DNA of 64,000 nt from contig SCMT01000024.1 of NCBI GenBank assembly GCA_005502915.1, positions 1-64,000 of the forward strand, written 5' to 3'. Origin of the DNA: Lysobacteraceae bacterium 2PB. Its GTDB lineage: Bacteria; Pseudomonadota; Gammaproteobacteria; Xanthomonadales; Xanthomonadaceae. Below, piece after piece: positions 35,585-44,800 of the stretch; within the stretch, counting starts at the first letter, position 1, and every line of letters begins with the position of its first letter. The notes below the pieces were generated by a model, which was not told where the DNA came from, made no database searches, and worked only from the letters and a program-made list of their open reading frames with translations. Position numbers and translations under genes: made by a program.

Positions 35585-38203
35585 TCAAGCGACCTTGCTC
35601 GCCTCCAGAAAATCCTGCGCAAACCGCTGCAGCACGCCGCCGGCGTCGTAGATCGAGACTTCCTCGGCGGTGTCGAGGCGGCAGGTGACCGGGACTTCGA
35701 GGCGTTCGCCGCTGCGGCGGTGCACGACGAGGGTGAGGTCGGCGCGCGGGGTGCGGGCGCCGATCACGTCGTAGGTTTCGGTGCCGTCGAGGCCGAGGGT
35801 GAGGCGCGTGGTGCCGGGCTTGAACTCCAGCGGCAGCACGCCCATGCCGATCAGGTTGGTGCGGTGGATACGTTCGAAGCCTTCGGCGACGATCGCTTCC
35901 ACGCCGGCGAGGCGCACGCCCTTGGCCGCCCAGTCGCGCGAGCTGCCCTGGCCGTAGTCGGCGCCGGCGATGATGATCAGCGGCTGGCCGCGGTCCATGT
36001 AGGTTTCGATCGCTTCCCACATGCGCATGACCTGGCCTTCCGGCTCGACGCGGGCGAGCGAGCCCTTCTTCACCGTACCGTCGGCGTTGCGCACCATTTC
36101 GTTGAGCAGGGTCGGATTGGCGAAGGTCGCGCGCTGCGCGGTGAGGTGATCGCCGCGATGCGTGGCGTAGGAATTGAAGTCCTCTTCCGGCAGGCCCATC
36201 TTCGCGAGGTACTCGCCGGCGGCGCTGCTGGCGAGGATCGCGTTCGACGGCGAGAGGTGGTCCGTCGTGATGTTGTCGCCAAGCACGGCGAGCGGACGCA
36301 GGCCCTGCAGGGTGCGCGGCTTGGCGAGCGCGCCTTCCCAGTACGGCGGACGACGGATGTAGGTGCTCATCGGGCGCCAGTCGTACAGCGGCGCGACGCG
36401 CTCGCCGTGTTCGACCACGACCTTGAACATCGGCTCGTAGACCTTGCGGAACTGCTCGGGCTTGACGCTCGCCTTCACGATCGCGTCGATCTCGGCATCG
36501 CTCGGCCACAGGTTCTTGAGCGTGATCGGGTTGCCGGCTGCGTCATGGCCCAGCGCATCCTTCTCGATGTCGAAGCGGATGGTGCCGGCGATGGCGTAGG
36601 CGACGACCAGCGGCGGCGAGGCGAGGAAGGCCTGCTTCGCGTACGGATGGATACGGCCGTCGAAGTTGCGGTTGCCGCTGAGCACCGCCGTCGCGTACAG
36701 GTCGCGGTCGATGATCTCCTGCTGGATCTTCGGATCCAGCGCGCCGCTCATGCCGTTGCAGGTGGTGCACGCGAAGGCGACGATGCCGAAGCCGAGCGCT
36801 TCGAGGTCGTCCTTCAGGCCGGCCTCTTCCAGATACAGCGCGACCGCCTTCGAGCCGGGCGCGAGCGAACTCTTCACCCACGGCTTGCGCACCAGCCCGG
36901 CGCGGCGCGCGTTGCGCGCGAGCAGGCCGGCGGCGATGACGTTGCGCGGGTTCGAGGTATTGGTGCAACTGGTGATCGCGGCGATGATCACCGCGCCGTC
37001 GGGCATCAGGCCTTCGGCTTCCTGCGCCTTGCCCGCCTGCAGCTTGGCCTCGTCGGCGATGCCCTTCGCGGCGAGGTCGCTGACCGCGACGCGCGCATGG
37101 GGATTCGAAGGGCCGGCCATGTTGCGCACGACCGTGGAGAGATCGAAGCTGAGCGTGCGTTCGTACTGCGCGCTGGCGAGATCGTCGGCCCACAGGCCCA
37201 GGGTCTTCGCGTAGGTCTCGACCAGCGCGACCTGCTCGTCGCTGCGGCCGGTGAGGCGCAGGTAGTCGAGGGTGTTGCCGTCGATGAAGAACATCGCTGC
37301 GGTCGCACCGTATTCCGGCGCCATGTTCGAGATCGTTGCGCGATCGCCCAGGGTCAGCGCCGCCGCGCCTTCGCCACGGAACTCGAGGTACGCACCGACG
37401 ACTTTCTGCTTGCGCAGGAATTCGGTCAGGGCGAGCACGATGTCCGTCGCGGTGATGCCCGGCTGCGGCTTGCCGGTGAGTTCGACGCCGATGATGTCGG
37501 GCAGGCGCATCCACGAGGCGCGGCCGAGCATCACGTTCTCCGCTTCCAGTCCGCCGACGCCGATCGCGATCACGCCCAGTGCATCGACATGCGGCGTGTG
37601 GCTGTCGGTGCCGACGCAGGTGTCGGGATAGGCAACGCCATCGAGAACACCGATCACCGGCGACATCCGCTCCAGGTTGATCTGATGCATGATCCCGTTG
37701 CCCGGCGGGATCACGTCGACGTTGCGGAAGGCCTTCTTCGTCCAGTCGATGAAGTGGAAGCGGTCTTCGTTGCGGCGGTCCTCGATCGCGCGGTTCTTGG
37801 CGAACGCGTCCGGATCGTAGCCACCGCATTCCACCGCCAGCGAGTGGTCGACGATGAGCTGCACCGGCACGACCGGATTGACCTGCGCCGGGTCGCCACC
37901 CTGGTCGGCGATGGCGTCGCGCAGTCCCGCGAGATCGACCAGCGCGGTCTGGCCGAGGATGTCATGGCAGACCACGCGCGCCGGGAACCAGGGGAAGTCG
38001 AGGTCGCGCCTGCGTTCGATCAGCTGCGACAGGAAGGCGTCGATCCGCGCGGGATCGGCGCGGCGGACCAGGTTCTCGGCCAGCACGCGCGAGGTGTACG
38101 GCAGGCCCGACCAGGCTCCCGGCTGCAGCGCCTCCACCGCCGCGCGGGCGTCGAAATAGTCGAGGGCGGTGCCCGGCAGGGGCTTGCGGTGGGTGCTGTT
38201 CAT
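35585..38203 (-). CDS. acnD: 2-methylcitrate dehydratase, Fe/S-dependent
   Basis: Aconitase-family enzyme of 872 aa that dehydrates 2-methylcitrate in the methylcitrate cycle; PrpF is required for its product to be used. The [4Fe-4S] cysteines are in ITSCTNTS and the ACTTCNGMSG region. The swivel domain (SSRDWAAKG) and FERIHRTNLIGMGVLPL are intact. Its start lacks an obvious ribosome site. It is first in its strand run, after the divergent tRNA-Met. prpB and prpC are not in the window. Confidence 0.94.
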   Translation of the reverse strand: MNSTHRKPLPGTALDYFDARAAVEALQPGAWSGLPYTSRVLAENLVRRADPARIDAFLSQLIERRRDLDFPWFPARVVCHDILGQTALVDLAGLRDAIADQGGDPAQVNPVVPVQLIVDHSLAVECGGYDPDAFAKNRAIEDRRNEDRFHFIDWTKKAFRNVDVIPPGNGIMHQINLERMSPVIGVLDGVAYPDTCVGTDSHTPHVDALGVIAIGVGGLEAENVMLGRASWMRLPDIIGVELTGKPQPGITATDIVLALTEFLRKQKVVGAYLEFRGEGAAALTLGDRATISNMAPEYGATAAMFFIDGNTLDYLRLTGRSDEQVALVETYAKTLGLWADDLASAQYERTLSFDLSTVVRNMAGPSNPHARVAVSDLAAKGIADEAKLQAGKAQEAEGLMPDGAVIIAAITSCTNTSNPRNVIAAGLLARNARRAGLVRKPWVKSSLAPGSKAVALYLEEAGLKDDLEALGFGIVAFACTTCNGMSGALDPKIQQEIIDRDLYATAVLSGNRNFDGRIHPYAKQAFLASPPLVVAYAIAGTIRFDIEKDALGHDAAGNPITLKNLWPSDAEIDAIVKASVKPEQFRKVYEPMFKVVVEHGERVAPLYDWRPMSTYIRRPPYWEGALAKPRTLQGLRPLAVLGDNITTDHLSPSNAILASSAAGEYLAKMGLPEEDFNSYATHRGDHLTAQRATFANPTLLNEMVRNADGTVKKGSLARVEPEGQVMRMWEAIETYMDRGQPLIIIAGADYGQGSSRDWAAKGVRLAGVEAIVAEGFERIHRTNLIGMGVLPLEFKPGTTRLTLGLDGTETYDVIGARTPRADLTLVVHRRSGERLEVPVTCRLDTAEEVSIYDAGGVLQRFAQDFLEASKVA

Positions 38204-38303
38204 GGGCGGCGGCGTCCGGATGCGGATCCGGCACGCAGCTCGGGCCGGGAGGCTCCGTCAACACTGCGGCCGGATCGGGGAAAGGGCGGTACGGAAAGCC
38301 GTC

Positions 38304-38332
38304 ATTATCCCGGACGGTCGAAGCCAGCGTCA
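38304..38332 (-). promoter_or_regulatory. Candidate promoter of acnD
   Basis: On the minus strand TGACGC (38332-38327) and GATAAT (38309-38304) are spaced 17 nt apart, about 100 nt before the acnD start. Modest match. Confidence 0.35.
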
Positions 38333-38349
38333 TCCGCCCTTGGCACAGG

Positions 38350-38378
38350 TTGACGGCCGACGCGCCGCCGTGGACAAT
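38350..38378 (+). promoter_or_regulatory. Promoter of tRNA-Met
   Basis: TTGACG (38350-38355), 17-nt spacer and GACAAT (38373-38378) end 12 nt before the mature tRNA 5' end. Confidence 0.7.
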
Positions 38379-38390
38379 GCCCGCCCCCAA

Positions 38391-38467
38391 GGCTATGTAG
38401 CTCAGCCGGTTAGAGCACAGCACTCATAATGCTGGGGTCGGTGGTTCGAGTCCACCCATAGCCACCA
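38391..38467 (+). tRNA. tRNA-Met (CAT), elongator type
   Basis: A 77-nt cloverleaf with encoded CCA. The acceptor stem pairs GGCTATG with CATAGCC, the D-loop region is CTCAGCCGGTTAGAG, and the anticodon loop CTCATAA has CAT. The T-arm contains GGTTCGAGTCC. The sequence closely resembles E. coli elongator metT rather than initiator tRNA (no CCC/GGG anticodon-stem triplet). A tRNA-Ile2 with modified CAT is the only alternative. Confidence 0.95.
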
Positions 38468-38507
38468 GACACCTGCGGCCACGCATGCCCGGCCGCGATC
38501 CCGACAG

Positions 38508-38529
38508 ACCCGCCGATCGGCGGGTTTTT
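38508..38529 (+). terminator. Terminator after tRNA-Met
   Basis: Stem ACCCGCC/GGCGGGT with GATC loop (38508-38525) and five T residues, 41 nt after the tRNA. Confidence 0.9.
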
Positions 38530-38573
38530 CGTGTCCGGCGCATCCGCCGGCCGTTCGCGCGAGAATGCCGCCC

Positions 38574-38927
38574 ATGGACATCTTCAAGATCTTCACCCTC
38601 GAAGCCGCGCACCGGCTGCCGAACGTGCCGCCGGGCCACAAGTGCGCGCGCCTGCACGGCCATTCCTTCCGGGTCGAGATCCACATCTCCGGCGAGATCG
38701 ACCCGCACACCGGCTGGGTGATGGACTTCGCCGACATCAAGGCCGCGTTCAAGCCGCTGTACGACCAGCTCGACCACCACTACCTCAACGACATCGAGGG
38801 CCTGGAGAACCCGACCAGCGAGCAGCTGGCCCGGTGGATCTGGGACCGGCTCAAGCCGGCGCTGCCCCTGCTGAGCGAAGTGGTGGTCCACGAGACCTGC
38901 ACCTCGGGCAGCCGCTACCGGGGCTGA
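38574..38927 (+). CDS. queD: 6-carboxy-5,6,7,8-tetrahydropterin synthase
   Basis: Second step of queuosine/7-deazaguanine synthesis: converts dihydroneopterin triphosphate to 6-carboxytetrahydropterin. It is 117 aa. Zinc ligands His13, His28 and His30 and catalytic Cys24 lie in AAHRLP...[11 protein letters not shown]; the [12 protein letters not shown] end is typical. I take the ATG at 38574 because it gives the family N-terminus; an ATG three codons earlier (38565) is possible. No clear ribosome site. Confidence 0.93.
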   Translation: MDIFKIFTLEAAHRLPNVPPGHKCARLHGHSFRVEIHISGEIDPHTGWVMDFADIKAAFKPLYDQLDHHYLNDIEGLENPTSEQLARWIWDRLKPALPLLSEVVVHETCTSGSRYRG

Positions 38928-39016
38928 TCGCCGGACACGGTGATTCCGGCGGGGGACCGCCTGCAAGCCATTGATCTGCATGGAACCGGGTTGCCCGGCG
39001 CGACCGCTCGTCGGCT

Positions 39017-39049
39017 TTTTGTTGCGATGCAACAAAATCCGGGTATGTT
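39017..39049 (+). promoter_or_regulatory. Palindromic operator in the phasin promoter
   Basis: TTTTGTTGC-GAT-GCAACAAAA is a perfect 9-bp inverted repeat (39017-39037). It covers the possible -35 TTGCGA (39022-39027) of a promoter with -10 TATGTT (39044-39049). A further GTTGCA half-site follows at 39047. Placement suggests repression of the phasin gene by a PhaR-like granule-sensing regulator; identity of the regulator is inferred. Confidence 0.65.
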
Positions 39050-39106
39050 GCACCGCACCAAACACCGGCATCCCCCTCGGCCGGCCAACAGCCCCAGGAG
39101 CCCGTC

Positions 39107-39508
39107 ATGTACCAGCAGTTCAACGAACAGTTCGCCAAATCGACCCGTCAGTTCGCCGACACCACCGCCCAGGTCGGTCGTCTGGCCCTCGCCAACACCG
39201 AAGCCGTGTTCGGCCTGCAGCTCAACGCGATCGAAGAGAACATGAACGCGACCTTCGCCTTCTTCGGCGAGCTGGCCGACGTCCGCGACGTCGACGGCCT
39301 GAAGAACGTGTGGCCGAAGGGCGTGCAGGTGGCTCGCGAGAACGTCGAGCGCACCATCGGCGCCGGTCAGGAAGTCTTCGGCCGCACGCTGAAGACCAAC
39401 GAAGCCATCGCCCAGATCGCCAAGACCCAGTTCGAAACCGTCGCCAAGGCCGTCGAGACCGACGCCGAAGCCGTGGCCAAGGCCGCTGGCCGCAAGGCTT
39501 CGCGTTGA
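39107..39508 (+). CDS. Phasin family protein
   Basis: A 133-aa amphipathic, all-helical protein (MYQQFNEQFAKSTRQFADT...). Its Ala/Glu/Val-rich heptads and length fit phasins, which coat polyhydroxyalkanoate granules; some relatives are general stress or membrane-associated. No PHA synthase is in the window. The C-terminus is Ala/Lys-rich. AGGAG lies 7 nt before the ATG. It stands alone between an operator-bearing promoter and a strong terminator. Confidence 0.85.
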   Translation: MYQQFNEQFAKSTRQFADTTAQVGRLALANTEAVFGLQLNAIEENMNATFAFFGELADVRDVDGLKNVWPKGVQVARENVERTIGAGQEVFGRTLKTNEAIAQIAKTQFETVAKAVETDAEAVAKAAGRKASR

Positions 39509-39653
39509 TCTGACCAGGCAACACCGGTCGGCAGCCCCACGGCTTCCGACCCGGCCAGCGCCCTCCCGGGCGATGCCGCTTACCGCTCCCCCATGGGTTT
39601 GCAGACACCCCCCGGTCTGCAGCCATCATTCGCAAGTCGCTTCATTTCTCTCC

Positions 39654-39683
39654 AGCCCGACGGCCCCCACCGTCGGGCTTTTT
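39654..39683 (+). terminator. Terminator of the phasin gene
   Basis: 10-bp stem (39654-39663 with 39670-39679), six-base C-rich loop and a T-run. It lies 145 nt after the stop codon. Confidence 0.9.
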
Positions 39684-39748
39684 CTTTGCCTGCCAGCCAG
39701 CCGGACGCGCGCCGCCACGAGCGGCACAGAACTTTACGAGAATCATTC

Positions 39749-39790
39749 TTGATCAGGTTGTGAATCTGATTCAAAATACGAGCCCGTATT
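39749..39790 (+). promoter_or_regulatory. Promoter with two palindromes before the tetR gene
   Basis: TTGATC (39749-39754), 17 nt and CAAAAT (39772-39777) form a promoter. TGAATC-T-GATTCA (39761-39773) sits in the spacer and AATACG-AGCC-CGTATT (39775-39790) covers the start point. Both are perfect inverted repeats, well placed for autorepression by the TetR protein encoded 13 nt further on. A Fur-like GAGAATCATTCTT also lies at 39738-39750. Confidence 0.65.
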
Positions 39791-39802
39791 GGCCCAGCCC
39801 TC

Positions 39803-40597
39803 ATGACCACCAAGGATCGACGCCTGCGCGAGCGCGCGGAACGCGAGCAGCGCTTCCTGGACAAGGCCCAGGAGCTGATCCAGCGCGACGGCCTGCTGTC
39901 GCTGCAGATGTCGCGGATCGCCGAAGAGTGCGACTACGCGATCGGCACCCTCTACCAGCACTTCGCCAGCAAGGAAGACCTGCTGGTCACCCTGGCCACG
40001 CGCAACTGCCTGAGCCGGGTGGACCTGTTCGAGCGCGCCGCGCGCTGGTCGGGCCCGACCCGGGAACGCATCGTCTGCATCGCGCTGGCGGACCTGATGG
40101 TGATCCGCGCGCAGCCCGAGCACTTCCGCCTGGCCCAGTTCGTGTGGACCGAGGTGATCTGGGGCGCCGCTTCGGCGGAGACCCGCCGGCGCTCGCTGGA
40201 CGCCAGTGCGCCATTGGGCGCGCTGGTCGACGGCATCGTCGAAAGCGCGCAGGCCTGCGGCGACCTGCCCACCGGCCTCGGCCTCACGCCCCAGGCCCTG
40301 ACGCTTGGCCCATGGACCCTGTGCCTGGGCATGCATACCCTGACCCATACCGAGGGCCTGCTCGAAGCGCATGCGCTGAGCGACCCCTACCGGCTGCTCA
40401 TGAAGCACCTGCACTACCTGCTCAACGGCTACGGATGGCAGCCGCTGTTCGACCCGTCGGACGACGACGCCCTCGACGCGCTCAACGCGCGCCTGTGCCG
40501 CGACGTGTTCGACACGCATTGCCCGAACGCCTGCCGCCCCATGACCGCCCGCGTGGACACCCTTTCGTCATTTCCCGAGGTCTCCCCCCATGACTGA
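39803..40597 (+). CDS. TetR/AcrR family regulator of the efflux operon
   Basis: A 264-aa repressor. The N-terminal helix-turn-helix (about 20-65; MSRIAEECDYAIGTLYQHFASKEDLL) is canonical. The ligand-binding part is longer than in AcrR (about 215 aa). Its 3' end overlaps the adaptor gene by 8 bp, so it is the first gene of a tetR-MFP-RND operon and probably controls it through the palindromes upstream. Inducer unknown. Confidence 0.92.
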   Translation: MTTKDRRLRERAEREQRFLDKAQELIQRDGLLSLQMSRIAEECDYAIGTLYQHFASKEDLLVTLATRNCLSRVDLFERAARWSGPTRERIVCIALADLMVIRAQPEHFRLAQFVWTEVIWGAASAETRRRSLDASAPLGALVDGIVESAQACGDLPTGLGLTPQALTLGPWTLCLGMHTLTHTEGLLEAHALSDPYRLLMKHLHYLLNGYGWQPLFDPSDDDALDALNARLCRDVFDTHCPNACRPMTARVDTLSSFPEVSPHD

Positions 40598-41798
40598 CCG
40601 TACCGACACACCCCGCAAGGGTTTCCTCCGCAGGCTTCCGCCCAACGTGCTGATGGGGACCGTGCTGCTCGGCGCGGTGCTGCTGTTCGGCGGCGTGTTC
40701 GCCATCAAGGCCATGATCGCCAAGGGCACGAACGACTACTTCGACAACCAGGCGCAGCCGGCGGTGGCGGTGACGGCCTCGACGGCGAAGGGCGAGCGCT
40801 GGCGCGACAACGGCGAAGCGGTCGGCACCTTCATCGCCGTGAACGGCACCGACGTCACCGCCGAAGCCGGCGGCGTGATCCGCGAGATCCTGTTCCAGCC
40901 GGGCCAGCGTGTGAAGGCCGGCACGGTGCTGGTGCGGCTGAACACCGCCAACGAGGAAGCCACGCTGCGCGCGCTGGAAGCCTCGGCGAAGCTCGCGGTA
41001 CAACAGCGCGACCGCTGGCGCGAACTGGGCAAGCAGAAGCTCGTCTCGCAGGCCGAAGTCGAGGAACGCGCGACGCTGGCCGCGACCTCGCTGGCCCAGG
41101 TCGAAGCCCAGCGCGCGGTGATCGCACAGAAGACCGTACGCGCGCCGTTCGACGGCGTCCTCGGCATCCGCAAGATCAACATCGGCCAGTTCGTCGCCCC
41201 CGGCGATCCGCTGGTGAACCTGCAGGCGCTCGACCCGATCCTGCTCGATTTCACCCTGCCGCAGCAGCGGCTGGCGCAGGTGACCGAGGGTTCGGTGGTG
41301 CGGGCGACGCTCGACGGCATGCCAGGCAAGACCTTCGACGGCACCATCGTCGCGATCGAGCCGCAGATCGATCCGCAGACGCGCAACTTCAAGGTGCAGG
41401 CGCGCTTCGTCAACGAAGACCTCGCGCTGCGCCCGGGCATGTTCGCGAGGATCTCGTTCGATCTCGGCGGCGACCGCAGCGTCGTGGTGATCCCGCAGAC
41501 CGCGATCACCTTCAATCCCTACGGCAACGCGGTGTTCGTGATCGAGGAGGTCAAGCGCGGCCCGGACGAGAAGGACGCGAAGGGCCAGCCGCTGACCGGC
41601 AACAAGCTGCTGGTGCGCCAGCGCTTCGTGAAGACCGGCGCCACGCGCGGCGACCTGATCGCGGTGACAGAGGGCCTCAAGCCCGGCGAGCGCGTGGTCA
41701 CCAGCGGCCTGCTGAAGCTGCGCAACGACGCCGAGGTCACGGTCAACAACAAGGTGCAGCCGGCCGCCGACGCCGCACCCAAGCCCGGCAACAGCTGA
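40590..41798 (+). CDS. RND efflux periplasmic adaptor (MFP) subunit
   Basis: A 402-aa membrane-fusion protein. One N-terminal transmembrane anchor (about 17-37) is followed by the lipoyl half (AGGVIREILFQPGQRVKAGTVLVRL), a short alpha-hairpin, the second lipoyl half (VRAPFDGVLGIRKINIGQFV) and beta-barrel domains. It links the RND pump to an outer-membrane channel. Translationally coupled to tetR (overlap 8 bp) and 16 bp before the pump. MexE/MexH-like in layout. Confidence 0.93.
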   Translation: MTDRTDTPRKGFLRRLPPNVLMGTVLLGAVLLFGGVFAIKAMIAKGTNDYFDNQAQPAVAVTASTAKGERWRDNGEAVGTFIAVNGTDVTAEAGGVIREILFQPGQRVKAGTVLVRLNTANEEATLRALEASAKLAVQQRDRWRELGKQKLVSQAEVEERATLAATSLAQVEAQRAVIAQKTVRAPFDGVLGIRKINIGQFVAPGDPLVNLQALDPILLDFTLPQQRLAQVTEGSVVRATLDGMPGKTFDGTIVAIEPQIDPQTRNFKVQARFVNEDLALRPGMFARISFDLGGDRSVVVIPQTAITFNPYGNAVFVIEEVKRGPDEKDAKGQPLTGNKLLVRQRFVKTGATRGDLIAVTEGLKPGERVVTSGLLKLRNDAEVTVNNKVQPAADAAPKPGNS

Positions 41799-41814
41799 GG
41801 CACGGAGGCACGCC

Positions 41815-44800
41815 ATGAAATTCACCGACATCTTCATCCGCAAGCCCGTCCTTGCGGTCGTCGTCAACCTGTTCATCCTGCTGTTCGGCCTCCGCGCGTA
41901 CTCGGAACTCAACGTCCGCCAGTACCCGGAGATGCGCAACGCGGTGGTGAACATCAGCACCGTGTACTTCGGTGCCGACGCCGACCTGATCCAGGGCTTC
42001 ATCACCACGCCGCTCGAGCGCGAGATCGCCAGCGCCGAAGGCATCGAGTACATGAGCTCGACCAGCGCGGCGGGCGTCAGCACCATCCAGGCCTACATCC
42101 GCCTGGACCAGGACCCGAACGAGGCGCTCACCCAGATCGCGGCGAAGGTCAACAAGATGCGCGGCCAGCTGCCGCCGGAATCGGAAGATCCGGTGATCGA
42201 CCTGCAGCAGGGCCAGCAGATCGCGGCGATGTACCTGTCGTTCGCGAGCGAGACCCTCGACAACAACCAGATCACCGACTACCTCAATCGCGTGATCCAG
42301 CCCAAGCTGGTCACCGTGCCGGGCGTGCAGCGCGCGGACATCCTCGGCGCGGGCACCTTCGCGATGCGCGTGTGGCTCAAGCCCGACCGCATGACCGCGC
42401 TGAAGGTGACCGCCAGCGACGTGTCGGCCGCGCTGCAGTCGAACAACGTGCTGTCCGCCGTCGGCTCGACCAAGGGCCAGATGGTCGCGATCGACATGAC
42501 CGCGCGCACCGACCTGCGTACGCCGGAGGAATTCCGCCAGCTGGTCATCCGCGAGCAGGACGGCGCGATCGTGCGCCTCGGCGACGTCGCCGACGTGGTC
42601 CTGGGATCCGAGTCGTACGGCACCTCGGTGCGCATGAACGGCGAGGCCGCGACCTTCGTCGGCGTCTACGTCGCGCCGGACGCCAACTCGCTCGACGTGA
42701 TCCGCGAAGTGCGCAAGCTCTGGGAAGCGGAAATCATTCCGCAGCTGCCGCAAGGCATCAAGGGCACCATTCCCTACGACAGCACGGAGTCGATCCAGGA
42801 GGCGATCGACGAGGTGGTCAGCACGATCGTGGAAGCGGTGATCATCGTGATCGTGGTGATCTACCTGTTCCTCGGCTCGCTGCGCAGCGTGATCATCCCG
42901 GCCGTGACCGTGCCCCTGTCGCTGGTCGGCACGCTGTTCCTCATGCTGCTGATGGGTTTCACCATCAACCTGCTGACCCTGCTGGCGATGGTGCTCGCCA
43001 TCGGCATCGTGGTCGACGACGCGATCATCGTGCTGGAGAACATCCACCGGCACATCGAGGAGGGCATGAAACCCTTCGATGCCGCGTTGCGCGGTGCGCG
43101 CGAGCTGGCGTGGCCGGTGGTCGCGATGACGACCACGCTGGTCGCGGTGTACCTGCCGATCGGCTTCCAGGGCGGACTGACCGGCGTGCTGTTCACCGAA
43201 TTCGCGTTCACGCTGGCGGGATCGGTGCTGCTGTCGGGCGTGATCGCGCTGACGCTGTCGCCGATGATGAGCGCGAAGATGCTCAAGGCCCACGGCCCCG
43301 ACCACGCCAAGGGCAAGCTCGAATCCTGGCTGGACGAGAAGTTCGACCGCCTGCGCCGCGGCTACCAGCGCGTGCTGCACGGCGCGCTGCATGCCCGGCA
43401 CATGATCGGCGCGTTCGGCGCGGTGGTGTTCGTGTCCTGCGTGCTGCTGTACATGCAGTCGCCGAAGGAACCGGCGCCGATGGAGGACGAAGGCTTCATC
43501 TTCTCGATCGCCAGCGCCGATCCCTACTCCACGCTCGACTACGTGGAACGCTACACCGACGAGATCACCAAGATCGCGAAGGCCACGCCGGAAGTGGATG
43601 GCTACTTCCTGTTCAACGGCGGCTTCGGCGGCAGCGGCGGCGGCGCCAGCCCGATGGCGATGGCCGGCTTCGTTCTCAAGCCGTGGAGCGAGCGCGAACG
43701 CTCGACGAAGCAGGTGCTGCAGCAGTCGCTGCAGCCGCAGATCAGCCAGGTGACCGGCTTGAACGTGTTCGCGCTGGTGCCGCCTTCGCTGCCCAGTGCA
43801 GGCGGCGACGGCGGCGGCGGCGAGTTCATCATCGGCGGCGTCGGCGAACTGAGCCAGCTGTCGGAACTGGCCGACGCGATCCTCGGCAAGGCCTACGCGA
43901 GCAAGCGCTTCATCTTCCTCGACAAGGACCTGAAGATCGACAAGCCGCGCATCGAGGTGAACATCGACCGCGACAAGGCGGCTTCGCTGGGCATCGACAT
44001 GCGTACGCTCGCGGCCGACATGGCGGCGCTGCTGTCGGGCGGCTACACCAACCGATTCGCGATGCAGAACCGTTCCTATCGCGTGATCCCGCAGGTGCAG
44101 CGCGAGGACCGCCTCAACGCCAGCGCGCTGGAGAACTACTACACGCGCACACGCACCGGCGAACTGATCCCGCTGTCGACCGTGGTCACGCTGAAGGAGA
44201 GCGCGCAGCCGCAGTCGCTCAAGCGCTTCCAGCAGCTCAACGCGGTGTCGATCACCTTCGCGCCCCGCCCCGGCGTGAGCAAGGGCGAGGCGCTGGCGAT
44301 CCTGGAGCAGGCGGCGAAGGAAGTGCTGCCGCAGGGCTACAGCGTCGACTACGCCGGCGAGTCGCGCCAGTTCAAGCAGGAAGGCACGACGATGCTGGTC
44401 ACGCTGCTGTTCGCGCTGATCATCATCTTCCTGGTCCTCGCCGCGCAGTTCGAGAGCTTCCGCGACGCGATCATCATGCTGATCACGGTGCCGATGGCGA
44501 TCTGCGGCGCGCTGCTGGTGCTCAACATCCTGTCCATCGCCAGCGGCATCCTCGGCATGCAGGGCATCGAGGCGTTCCCGGGCATGAGCATCAACATCTA
44601 CACCCAGGTCGGCCTGGTGACGCTGGTGGGCGTGATCTCCAAGCACGGCATCCTGATCGTGGAGTTCGCGAACAAGCTGCAGATCGAACGCGGCCTGAGC
44701 AAGCGCGAAGCGATCGAGGAAGCCACCGCGATCCGCCTGCGCCCGGTGCTGATGACCACCGCCGCGCTGGTGTTCGCGATGATCCCGCTGCTGCTGGCAA

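Noticed and set aside
38391-38467. tRNA-Met as attachment site of the RM island
   Set aside because: acnD lies between them, no integrase is present and I see no repeated tRNA 3' end near 27280 or 35560.
38975-39000. Sigma-54 promoter before the phasin gene
   Set aside because: GG and GC are spaced 9 rather than 10 nt and the flanks match poorly.
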